From Nitrospira sp. (GTDB lineage: Bacteria; Nitrospirota; Nitrospiria; Nitrospirales; Nitrospiraceae), in assembly GCA_015904055.1 (NCBI GenBank), contig JABMDE010000022.1, positions 32,901 through 41,228 of the forward strand: 8,328 nt of DNA, in the 5' to 3' direction. Numbering within the stretch: the first letter of the stretch is position 1; every line of letters begins with the position of its first letter. The position numbers and the translations under genes are program-made. The notes beneath the pieces were generated by a model. That model was not told where the DNA came from. It worked only from the letters and a program-made list of their open reading frames with translations, and ran no database searches. Positions 1-4,905 of this stretch are shown one piece after another.

Positions 1-42
1 TCGCCGGATGAACTGACGTTGATTGAGGCTATCGGACAATAG
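1..42 (+). CDS. Possible C-terminal tail of an upstream gene (partial)
   Basis: The first reading frame is open from the left edge to a TAG at 40-42 and encodes SPDELTLIEAIGQ; the other two + frames close within the first 16 bases. The stop lies 8 bases before the ATG of the DUF488 gene, the spacing expected of an operon partner. That would also explain why the next gene has no clear Shine-Dalgarno site of its own. Thirteen residues are too few to name a family, and an open frame this short can arise by chance. Confidence 0.3.
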   Translation, partial: SPDELTLIEAIGQ

Positions 43-50
43 CGGTTTAT

Positions 51-422
51 ATGAAGGTCATGGTCAAGCGGATCTATGCATCGGCGGCCGAGTCCGATGG
101 CGTTCGTGTCCTGGTTGACCGCCTCTGGCCACGAGGTATTTCAAAAGAAGCCGCGAAGCTCGATCTCTGGCTGCCCGATCTCGGACCTTCGACCGCCCTC
201 CGACAATGGTTCAAACACGATCCCACCAAGTGGGAAGAGTTCTGCCGCCGCTACCATTCCGAGTTGAAAGATAAGCAAGAGCTGGTGGCGGAGCTGAAGG
301 GGCAGGTCAATAAGGGAACGGTGACGCTGCTCTATTCGGCCAAGGATGAACAGCACAACCAGGCTGTCGCATTCCAGAGCTTCTTGCTCAAGCAATCGGT
401 CTCACGTAAGCACAAATCATAA
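51..422 (+). CDS. DUF488 (YeaO-like) family protein
   Basis: A 123-residue protein with the full signature of the DUF488/YeaO family. Near the N-terminus is VKRIY followed by a short spacer and RVLVDRLWPRGISKE (residues 19-33). In the middle is a W-F-K-H-D-P block with WEEFCRRYHSEL (about 53-72), and near the end VTLLYSAKDEQHNQA (91-105). Length matches the family's usual 115-125 residues, so the gene looks complete. The biochemical role of the family is not established; it is a small soluble protein with no signal peptide or membrane segment. The start could be the ATG at 51 or the one at 60: neither has a good ribosome site, and both leave the conserved VKRIY intact. The basic tail (SRKHKS) is not conserved in the family as I know it. 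Its neighbours give no firm clue to its job. Confidence 0.88.
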   Translation: MKVMVKRIYASAAESDGVRVLVDRLWPRGISKEAAKLDLWLPDLGPSTALRQWFKHDPTKWEEFCRRYHSELKDKQELVAELKGQVNKGTVTLLYSAKDEQHNQAVAFQSFLLKQSVSRKHKS

Positions 423-548
423 TAAGAAAGAGTATCCTCAGTGTGACTCGCTGGACCTTCGCGAATGACTCGTATGGACTTCTACTGGGTGGTCCCTTTG
501 GAAATTCCTTCGCAGCCTCAATCTGTTCTCTCACTCATTCCCGGCAGA

Positions 549-585
549 GTCTCGGTGGGATTGTAGGTTCCCTTGTCGGCGAGAC
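549..585 (+). repeat. Imperfect hairpin upstream of the arsI-like gene
   Basis: GTCTCG at 549-554 pairs perfectly with CGAGAC at 580-585. Inside this, GGGA (557-560) can pair with TCCC (569-572), leaving an 8-base loop and an asymmetric internal loop. There is no T run after it, so it is a poor terminator for the DUF488 gene. It could be an operator or part of an untranslated leader, or it could be chance. Confidence 0.25.
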
Positions 586-702
586 ACAGTCATGGGTCAA
601 CTTCTAGCTTCTGACGTTGTGATTCTCCAGACAGTGCGTCCTTTTCGTGTCTCCTTCGTCTATAGAGATAAGTGGTGGAATCACCCGCTACTCGATCAAA
701 AC

Positions 703-707
703 GGAGG
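703..707 (+). promoter_or_regulatory. Ribosome binding site of the arsI-like gene
   Basis: GGAGG sits 5 bases before the ATG at 713. It decides the start: the more upstream in-frame ATG at 647 has no such site, and the family's conserved metal-binding histidine lies just after the 713 start. Confidence 0.85.
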
Positions 708-712
708 TTCCC

Positions 713-1156
713 ATGCGTCCCCATATTTCACTTGATGTTCGTGATGTGTCTAAATCGGTGGCGTTCTACGAAAAAGTGTTTGGTGTGCCGTCACAGAAGC
801 AGGTGGCTGACTATGCCAAGTTCGATCTGAAGATTCCGGCGCTGAACTTTTCGCTGGTGTCTTCCACCGGGGAGGTGAGTGTGGTCGATCACTTAGGTGT
901 CGAGGTCGAGACGGTCGAGGAGATTGCCGAGTGGAAGCTCCGATTGCAACTGGCAGGCATACTCGAGAAAGTCGAAGAGAACATCGCCTGTTGCTTCGCG
1001 CGGCAGGATAAACTCTGGTTTACCGACCCGGATGGCAATACCTGGGAGATCTTTACGGTTCATGAGCAATTGGAGGTGACCGGGCGACTGAGTCAAACCG
1101 GCTGCTGCGTACCGAAAAAGGCCGGGTCTTCTGAACCAGCCACTTGCGGAGCCTGA
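713..1156 (+). CDS. arsI: ArsI/CadI-family metalloenzyme (probable C-As lyase)
   Basis: A 147-residue vicinal-oxygen-chelate (glyoxalase-fold) protein. The best characterised family members are ArsI C-As lyases, which use a non-haem iron centre to cleave the carbon-arsenic bond of trivalent organoarsenicals such as methylarsenite; CadI proteins are induced by cadmium. Seen here: HISLDVRDVSKSVAFYEKVFG at the N-terminus, H4, H60 (in VVDHLGVEVE) and E112 (in TWEIFTV) as the expected two-His-one-Glu metal site, and the diagnostic vicinal cysteine pair C93-C94 followed by ARQDKLWFTDPDGN. The paired cysteines just before the Q-D-K-x-W-x-T-D-P-D-G block separate this family from ordinary glyoxalases. 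A second pair, C131-C132, plus C145 lies in the C-terminal tail. It is the first gene of a set with a SigZ-type sigma factor and a flavoprotein; no arsR, arsB or arsM is in the window. The family assignment is firm; the substrate (methylarsenite, other organoarsenicals, or metal binding only) is inferred. Confidence 0.9.
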   Translation: MRPHISLDVRDVSKSVAFYEKVFGVPSQKQVADYAKFDLKIPALNFSLVSSTGEVSVVDHLGVEVETVEEIAEWKLRLQLAGILEKVEENIACCFARQDKLWFTDPDGNTWEIFTVHEQLEVTGRLSQTGCCVPKKAGSSEPATCGA

Positions 1157-1187
1157 GCCGAAGCAGTACGGTATGGATATTTACGGC

Positions 1188-1194
1188 GGAAAGG
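1188..1194 (+). promoter_or_regulatory. Ribosome binding site of sigZ
   Basis: GGAAAGG lies 5 bases before the ATG at 1200. It favours this start over the in-frame ATG at 1173, which has no comparable site. It also gives an N-terminus (MTTKTEELWQ) that fits ECF sigma factors. Confidence 0.75.
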
Positions 1195-1199
1195 CCATC

Positions 1200-1820
1200 A
1201 TGACGACCAAGACTGAAGAACTCTGGCAACTGCTTCATGATGGCCTCCGTGCCTTCATCGCCAAGCGTGTGAACGATCAGGTCCATGTCGACGACATCCT
1301 GCAAGACGTGTTTGTGCGCGTCCATCTACAAGTGGATAGGGTAAATGATCCAGGCCGGCTGGTCTCATGGATTTACCAAGTCACGCGGAATACGATCATC
1401 GATTATTACCGGAACTCAGGAAGGCGGCGAGAGGTTCTTGCCGGGTTAGGAACTGACATTGAGGAATTCGGCGCAGCACCTCCGATCTCAGATGGCACTT
1501 CTGGAGACAATACCGGTGCGCTTCGTACGGAACTCGCCGGCTGTCTGCGTCCCATGATCGAGCGGTTGTCAAAACACTATCGCGATGCGATCATGCTTGT
1601 GGAACTTGAAGGGCTTACGCAGCAGGTTGCCGCTAAACAAATGGGCATTTCGTTGTCAGGTATGAAATCCAGAGTTCAGCGGGGGCGCACACAACTCAAA
1701 CATCTCTTGGCCGAGTGTTGCCAGATTGAACTGGATCGCCGAGGCGGGGTGAGGGAGTTCGAAGTGCGGGGTGCCGGCTGTGATCCCTGCCAGTCTCAAC
1801 CGGCCAGGAGCTGCCGGTGA
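1200..1820 (+). CDS. sigZ: SigZ-type ECF RNA polymerase sigma factor
   Basis: A 206-residue sigma factor of the extracytoplasmic-function type, which directs RNA polymerase to a small set of promoters. Sigma region 2 covers about residues 10-75, with DDILQDVFVRVH (31-42) for core binding and SWIYQVTRNTIIDYYR (56-71) for -10 recognition. Region 4 covers about 112-170, with the helix-turn-helix LTQQVAAKQMGISLSGMKSR (139-158). The link between them is acidic and glycine/serine rich. After region 4 comes the feature that points to SigZ: AECCQIELDRRGGV (171-184), a vicinal Cys pair C173-C174 followed by a charged strand, then C194-D-P-C197 and C205. No anti-sigma gene follows, unlike most ECF loci. 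The gene lies 43 bases after the ArsI-like gene and overlaps the flavoprotein start by four bases, so the three are probably co-transcribed. Thiol or metal control through the tail is inference. SigZ assignment is from remembered family features. Confidence 0.88.
   Translation: MTTKTEELWQLLHDGLRAFIAKRVNDQVHVDDILQDVFVRVHLQVDRVNDPGRLVSWIYQVTRNTIIDYYRNSGRRREVLAGLGTDIEEFGAAPPISDGTSGDNTGALRTELAGCLRPMIERLSKHYRDAIMLVELEGLTQQVAAKQMGISLSGMKSRVQRGRTQLKHLLAECCQIELDRRGGVREFEVRGAGCDPCQSQPARSCR
1806..1810 (+). promoter_or_regulatory. Ribosome binding site for the GTG start of the flavoprotein
   Basis: AGGAG lies 6 bases before the GTG at 1817, inside the last codons of the sigma factor gene. It supports a GTG start that overlaps the sigma factor's TGA stop (GTGA at 1817-1820), an arrangement typical of translational coupling. 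Confidence 0.8.
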
Positions 1821-3058
1821 AGATTGCAATTATCGGTGGTGGACCTGCAGGCCTCATGGCGGCGGAAACAGCCGTCGCGGGAGGTGCACAAGTTGAACTG
1901 TACGATGCCATGGCGTCTGTCGGCCGAAAGTTTTTACTGGCCGGCAAGGGCGGATTGAACCTCACGCATTCTGAGCCGCTGGACACCTTCCTTACACGCT
2001 ACGGTTCACGCCGGGCACAGCTTGCGCCGACCATTCAATCGTTCGGGCCAGGCGACGTTCGTGAGTGGGCCCAGCGACTCGGTATTACGACCTTCGTCGG
2101 AACCTCCGGCCGTATTTTCCCGACCGATCTCAAAGCGGCGCCGCTCTTACGGGCATGGCTGCGCCGGTTGCGAAAGGCTGGTGTGCAGTTCTATGTTCGG
2201 CACCGGTGGTGCGGATGGGACGGGCAGGGACAACTTCATTTTTCCATGCCGCAGGGCACACGTTCGATTCAGGCTGATGCCGTGGTGCTGGCACTGGGGG
2301 GGGGAAGTTGGCCGAAACTCGGTTCAGATGCGGCGTGGATACCGATTCTCGAGGAACGACGGGTGCCGATTAAGCCGCTGCAACCGACGAATTGCGGGTT
2401 TGATGTGAAGTGGACCGACCACTTCCGAACTAAATTTGCCGGACATCCTGTCAAAACCGTGGGCGTTGTGGTGAAGACTGTGGACGATGTTGTGATTCGA
2501 CGGCAGGGTGAATTCGTCATTACTGAATCAGGCCTAGAGGGTGGGGTCATTTACTCCGTGTCGGCCGGTTTGCGCGACGTGATCGCTGCGAAGGGGGTGG
2601 CCACACTTCGTCTCGATCTCGCTCCAGATCGTGAGGTGCAGCGATTGATCAAGGATCTTTCGCAGCCTCGCGGCAAGCGCACGATGGCGGCACAGCTTGA
2701 ACGCCGCGCAAGTGTCGCCGGAGTGAAGGCAGGATTACTTCGTGAAGTGCTCTCCAAGGAAGAATTTGCGGACCCCGTCCGGTTGGCGGCGGCAATCAAA
2801 TCGCTGCCAGTACGGCTGGTCGCCACACGTCCCATAGCGGAAGCGATCAGTACTGCGGGAGGAGTGAAGTTCGAGGGACTGGATGAGCAGCTGATGTTTC
2901 GACGGCTACCCGGTGTATTCGGTGCGGGGGAGATGTTGGATTGGGAAGCTCCAACTGGAGGCTATCTGTTGACAGCATGCCTGGCAACCGGCCACATGGC
3001 CGGCGCGGGCGCTCTTAAGTGGTTGACGGATCGTCGCGATCGCTCCTCGCCTAACTGA
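1817..3058 (+). CDS. HI0933/YhiN-type FAD flavoprotein (PP_4765-like)
   Basis: A 413-residue FAD-binding protein starting with GTG. The N-terminal Rossmann fold shows MKIAIIGGGPAGLMAAE (dinucleotide motif G7-x-G9-x-x-G12) with an acidic residue ending strand 2 (VELYDA). It is followed by GRKFLLAGKGGLNLTHS (36-52), the variant of the HI0933-family GRK...N motif seen in the PP_4765 (TIGR03862) subgroup. A second conserved glycine cluster, ALGGGSWPKLGSDAAW, starts at residue 159. The C-terminal FAD contact is GAGEMLDWEAPTGGYLLTA (369-387). No signal peptide or membrane helix is visible, so it is probably a cytoplasmic oxidoreductase. The substrate of this subgroup is unknown to me; relatives in the wider family are annotated as BaiN-type or aminoacetone-oxidase-like. 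It is translationally coupled to SigZ and shares its transcription unit with an ArsI-like enzyme, which suggests a redox or detoxification role. A run of nine G at 2296-2304 falls in codons 160-163. The 3' end overlaps the opposing lipoprotein gene by 8 bases. Confidence 0.88.
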   Translation: MKIAIIGGGPAGLMAAETAVAGGAQVELYDAMASVGRKFLLAGKGGLNLTHSEPLDTFLTRYGSRRAQLAPTIQSFGPGDVREWAQRLGITTFVGTSGRIFPTDLKAAPLLRAWLRRLRKAGVQFYVRHRWCGWDGQGQLHFSMPQGTRSIQADAVVLALGGGSWPKLGSDAAWIPILEERRVPIKPLQPTNCGFDVKWTDHFRTKFAGHPVKTVGVVVKTVDDVVIRRQGEFVITESGLEGGVIYSVSAGLRDVIAAKGVATLRLDLAPDREVQRLIKDLSQPRGKRTMAAQLERRASVAGVKAGLLREVLSKEEFADPVRLAAAIKSLPVRLVATRPIAEAISTAGGVKFEGLDEQLMFRRLPGVFGAGEMLDWEAPTGGYLLTACLATGHMAGAGALKWLTDRRDRSSPN

Positions 3059-3788
3059 ACAATCCGAATATCCAACTCCATACGCTGGATAGCCAGTTCA
3101 CGACCATATCGATCCAGGACGCTTCAAGCGGTTCTGGTTGCGATTGGGCGGGACGTACCGAAGCCGGCGGTTTGACCGGTGTCACCGGTGTGACTTGAGC
3201 CATTTGCTGAGGAGGACTCACCGGATTGGGCGCCATCATAGTGGGCGCAACAGGAACCGGCGGTTGTGAGGCAGCCAATTCGGCGGTAGGTGGAGGAACA
3301 GCCTGCGGCATACTTGCCGATGCTGGCGGCATTGATGATTCCGCGAGCGATTGGGCTTCTTCGACTTCTTCTTTATATTGCGCGACAAGTGTTGTCAGGG
3401 AATGGTGCTCGCGTTTGACATCGGCAACCTGCCGAGCCAGCTGTTTGCCTTGGTACACAAGATTCGCCACTTGTGTCTGCAACGATGCCATGTCTTCGCT
3501 TGCGCGCTGCATGAGTTGTTGGTTGCGCTGAATCGCCACACGGTAATTTGTTGCAGCCTCGTCTTCGGTTTTGTTTGCGGCTTGAAGTACGGCAATGTGA
3601 CGATCTAATTCGGTCATGTTGGCGCGTTCGGCATCGAGCGCGCGGGTGAGCTCTTCATGTTCGGCCTTGATCTGATCGTACGCGCGTTGGCTCACGCAGC
3701 CGGTTCCGATCAGCAAGATGCCGGCGAGAACGCAGCCGGTGATTCGTTGACCGATAAAAGACAGGCGCACAACAGTATGATGCATCAT
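3051..3788 (-). CDS. Coiled-coil, proline-rich probable lipoprotein
   Basis: A 245-residue envelope protein that I cannot assign to a named family. The N-terminus has a basic residue and a hydrophobic stretch (ITGCVLAGILLIGTGC, ending at C31), followed by VSQRAYDQ. This looks like a type II signal peptide, though the residue at -3 of the cysteine is Gly rather than Leu/Val/Ile, so the lipobox is imperfect. Residues about 34-150 are Glu/Gln/Arg/Leu rich with heptad-like spacing, a likely long coiled coil. Residues about 152-220 are a Pro/Ala/Val/Gln/Met linker. The end, SWIDMVVNWLSSVWSWIFGL (224-243), is a hydrophobic, tryptophan-rich helix. The design (anchor, coiled coil, flexible linker, terminal aromatic helix) suggests a periplasmic spacer or tether. 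The frame is open up to an ATG at 3977, but the start at 3788 is preferred: it is preceded by AGGA 8 bases upstream and places the signal peptide at the N-terminus. The next codon (3785) is also ATG. Confidence 0.75.
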   Translation of the reverse strand: MMHHTVVRLSFIGQRITGCVLAGILLIGTGCVSQRAYDQIKAEHEELTRALDAERANMTELDRHIAVLQAANKTEDEAATNYRVAIQRNQQLMQRASEDMASLQTQVANLVYQGKQLARQVADVKREHHSLTTLVAQYKEEVEEAQSLAESSMPPASASMPQAVPPPTAELAASQPPVPVAPTMMAPNPVSPPQQMAQVTPVTPVKPPASVRPAQSQPEPLEASWIDMVVNWLSSVWSWIFGLFS

Positions 3789-3796
3789 GAATTCCG

Positions 3797-3800
3797 TCCT
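3797..3800 (-). promoter_or_regulatory. Ribosome binding site deciding the lipoprotein start
   Basis: Read on the - strand, AGGA lies 8 bases upstream of the ATG at 3788. It is modest in strength. Together with the signal peptide that begins at this ATG, it supports the short form of the protein over the open-frame extension to 3977. Confidence 0.55.
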
Positions 3801-3972
3801 GGGTGATGGATCGACTTCAAGCGGCCACACGGTGTTCTTGTCGATCTCGTGCGTAACTGTATTCGTGTTTCGAAACTCGCCGCTGCTAACAATAGAAGTA
3901 TAAACTAGACAGACGGGACTGTCACCTGTCTTCTGCGCCTGGCGGGCTGTAAAAGAACTCGTGCAGACTTCT

Positions 3973-3988
3973 AACATTATAAAATGTT
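3973..3988 (-). promoter_or_regulatory. AT-rich inverted repeat over a perfect -10 box
   Basis: AACATT-ATAA-AATGTT is a perfect inverted repeat with 6-base arms in otherwise GC-rich DNA. Read on the - strand it contains TATAAT at 3981-3976, an exact sigma-70 -10 hexamer pointing toward the lipoprotein gene. No matching -35 box sits 16-18 bases upstream (the sequence there is AGCACC), so the promoter may need an activator or may not be real. If used, the lipoprotein mRNA would carry a leader of roughly 180 bases. The repeat is a natural candidate for an operator. Confidence 0.4.
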
Positions 3989-4181
3989 TGATGTTTCAGG
4001 TGCTCGCCAAGCAATCCCCCAGGATGAGAGGTACGGAGATGTTTCTTGCCTCTGTAGGTCTCCTGACATTGAGGTGCGACGCGATGTGACTTGTCTGTGC
4101 GAAGCACTTCGGCGAAGGCAGGGCAGGCCGCCGGCGTGAGTGGTTAACGCGCTTCTAGAGGCTGACAGCTTTGGACAGGAT

Positions 4182-4188
4182 GGAGGAG
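4182..4188 (+). promoter_or_regulatory. Ribosome binding site of the ferritin-like gene
   Basis: GGAGGAG ends 10 bases before the ATG at 4199. Spacing is slightly long but acceptable. The in-frame ATG at 4211 (residue 5) would be too far from it. Confidence 0.65.
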
Positions 4189-4198
4189 TTCGCGTACT

Positions 4199-4816
4199 AT
4201 GGCGCCAGGTATGACAGGCGCGACACAACAAGATTCATTGACCGAGCCGTTTCGGTTACCGTCGTCGTGTGAGCCGGCTTTGCTCGAACGGTTTCTCAAG
4301 GCCGAAGCGATGGCGCTCTGGGCTGTGCGGTCATCGCAGTTGCAACAGGTCCCGCCGAATGTCCGACTATTTCTACAGCGGCATGAAGAAGACGAACAGC
4401 GGCATCTTGCGCAGTTTGAGACGATACTGGGTCATCAGGCGCATCAGCGTGGACAGCTTCCGGCCGTGCCACGGCAATGGCCGGCACTTGCCGTGCAATT
4501 GTTCGGATATGAAGCGCTTGGGTTGGAATTCGCGCTTCTGTTAGCCGATGTCCGTCCTGATCTGTCCTCGATTCTTGAGGATGAACTCAGGCATGTTGGA
4601 TTTTTCGAACGCGAGATCCGAAAGATTCTCTCCGGCGGGCAGGCGGACGCTGAACAGGCGAGAACGTCTGCGCGCGCGTGGTGGCGAAAGCTGCCACGAA
4701 CGCTTGATCGATATCTGGAGCATCCCGCACTTGAGCCCTATCGTCCGGAACTCGCACGCAAGATACTCTCCGCACTCGAATGTCGGCTGATTGGAGCCGG
4801 ACTGATACATCAATAA
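4199..4816 (+). CDS. Ferritin-like domain protein, probable di-iron
   Basis: A 205-residue, mostly helical soluble protein with the residue pattern of the ferritin-like four-helix fold. Helix 1 carries E36 (FLKAEAMALWAV), helix 2 carries E66-x-x-H69 (EEDEQRHLAQFE), helix 3 carries E105 and E110 (GYEALGLEFALLLA), and helix 4 carries E129-x-x-H132 (LEDELRHVGFFE). Two ExxH motifs, each preceded by a helix with a candidate glutamate, is the classic carboxylate-bridged di-iron arrangement, so iron binding is likely although not shown. After the bundle comes a basic segment (RAWWRKLPRTLDRYLEHP) of unknown role, then a final helix. It is too unlike bacterioferritin, Dps, rubrerythrin or MiaE, as I know them, to be named as one; a hydroxylase, an oxidase or an iron-handling protein are all possible. 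There is no signal peptide. It stands alone between a divergent and a convergent gene, so context does not help. The fold call is strong; function is unknown. Confidence 0.72.
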   Translation: MAPGMTGATQQDSLTEPFRLPSSCEPALLERFLKAEAMALWAVRSSQLQQVPPNVRLFLQRHEEDEQRHLAQFETILGHQAHQRGQLPAVPRQWPALAVQLFGYEALGLEFALLLADVRPDLSSILEDELRHVGFFEREIRKILSGGQADAEQARTSARAWWRKLPRTLDRYLEHPALEPYRPELARKILSALECRLIGAGLIHQ

Positions 4817-4848
4817 CAATATCAGCCTATCTACTCATGAGCAGTTCT

Positions 4849-4885
4849 CCTGCCTTCAGGACTCTTCGCACGTCAACAGGGCAGG
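4849..4885 (+). terminator. Weak stem-loop between convergent genes
   Basis: CCTGCCT (4849-4855) can pair with GGGCAGG (4879-4885), one pair being G-U, around a 23-base loop. It lies between the ends of the convergent ferritin-like and accA genes, where a shared terminator would be expected. The loop is large and no T run follows on either strand, so the call is weak. Confidence 0.2.
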
Positions 4886-4905
4886 AACGAATGCAGTACG
4901 GTGGG

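Larger units (their letters stand above)
423..712. other. Non-coding stretch before the arsI-like gene
   Basis: This stretch of 290 bases lies between the DUF488 stop and the chosen start of the ArsI-like gene. I see no tRNA, no clear rho-independent terminator with a T run, and no convincing sigma-70 promoter pair. It contains an imperfect hairpin at 549-585 and an 8-base palindrome TCTATAGA at 659-666. The reading frame of the downstream gene is open back to an ATG at 647, but that extension looks like chance. A 33-codon open frame at 465-566 has no ribosome site. The promoter of the three-gene set downstream should lie here. Confidence 0.6.
3789..4198. other. Divergent intergenic region
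   Basis: This stretch of 410 bases separates the lipoprotein start (-) from the ferritin-like start (+), so promoters for both should lie here. It holds an AT-rich inverted repeat with a -10 hexamer at 3973-3988, a 7-base-arm hairpin at 3911-3931, and the octamer GATGTTTC twice (3990-3997 and 4038-4045). A 51-codon open frame runs from 3984 to 4139. Several longer open frames on the - strand here have unnatural compositions and look non-coding. No promoter with a good -35 and -10 is visible in the + direction. Confidence 0.6.

Noticed and set aside
465..566. 33-codon open frame between the DUF488 and ArsI-like genes
   Set aside because: It has no Shine-Dalgarno site and no recognisable features, and the length is within chance expectation.
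647..712. N-terminal extension of the ArsI-like protein from the ATG at 647
   Set aside because: The GGAGG site 5 bases before 713 and the family's N-terminal pattern both support the shorter form.
3911..3931. Hairpin AGACGGG / CCTGTCT with a 7-base loop
   Set aside because: It has a G-U pair on the + strand and becomes an A-C mismatch on the - strand, the direction in which this leader would be transcribed. There is no T run; too weak to call.
3789..3977. 63-residue N-terminal extension of the lipoprotein from the ATG at 3977
   Set aside because: It would bury the signal peptide in the middle of the protein, and its ATG coincides with the -10-like hexamer. The composition of the extension is not protein-like.
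3990..4045. Octamer GATGTTTC repeated 48 bases apart, considered as a pair of regulator sites
   Set aside because: Only two copies, no symmetry and not placed at matching distances from a promoter; chance is sufficient.
3977..4231. 84-codon - strand open frame overlapping the ferritin-like start
   Set aside because: It is rich in Ser, Arg, Thr and Pro with no domain, has no ribosome site and is partly antisense to a better gene; probably chance.
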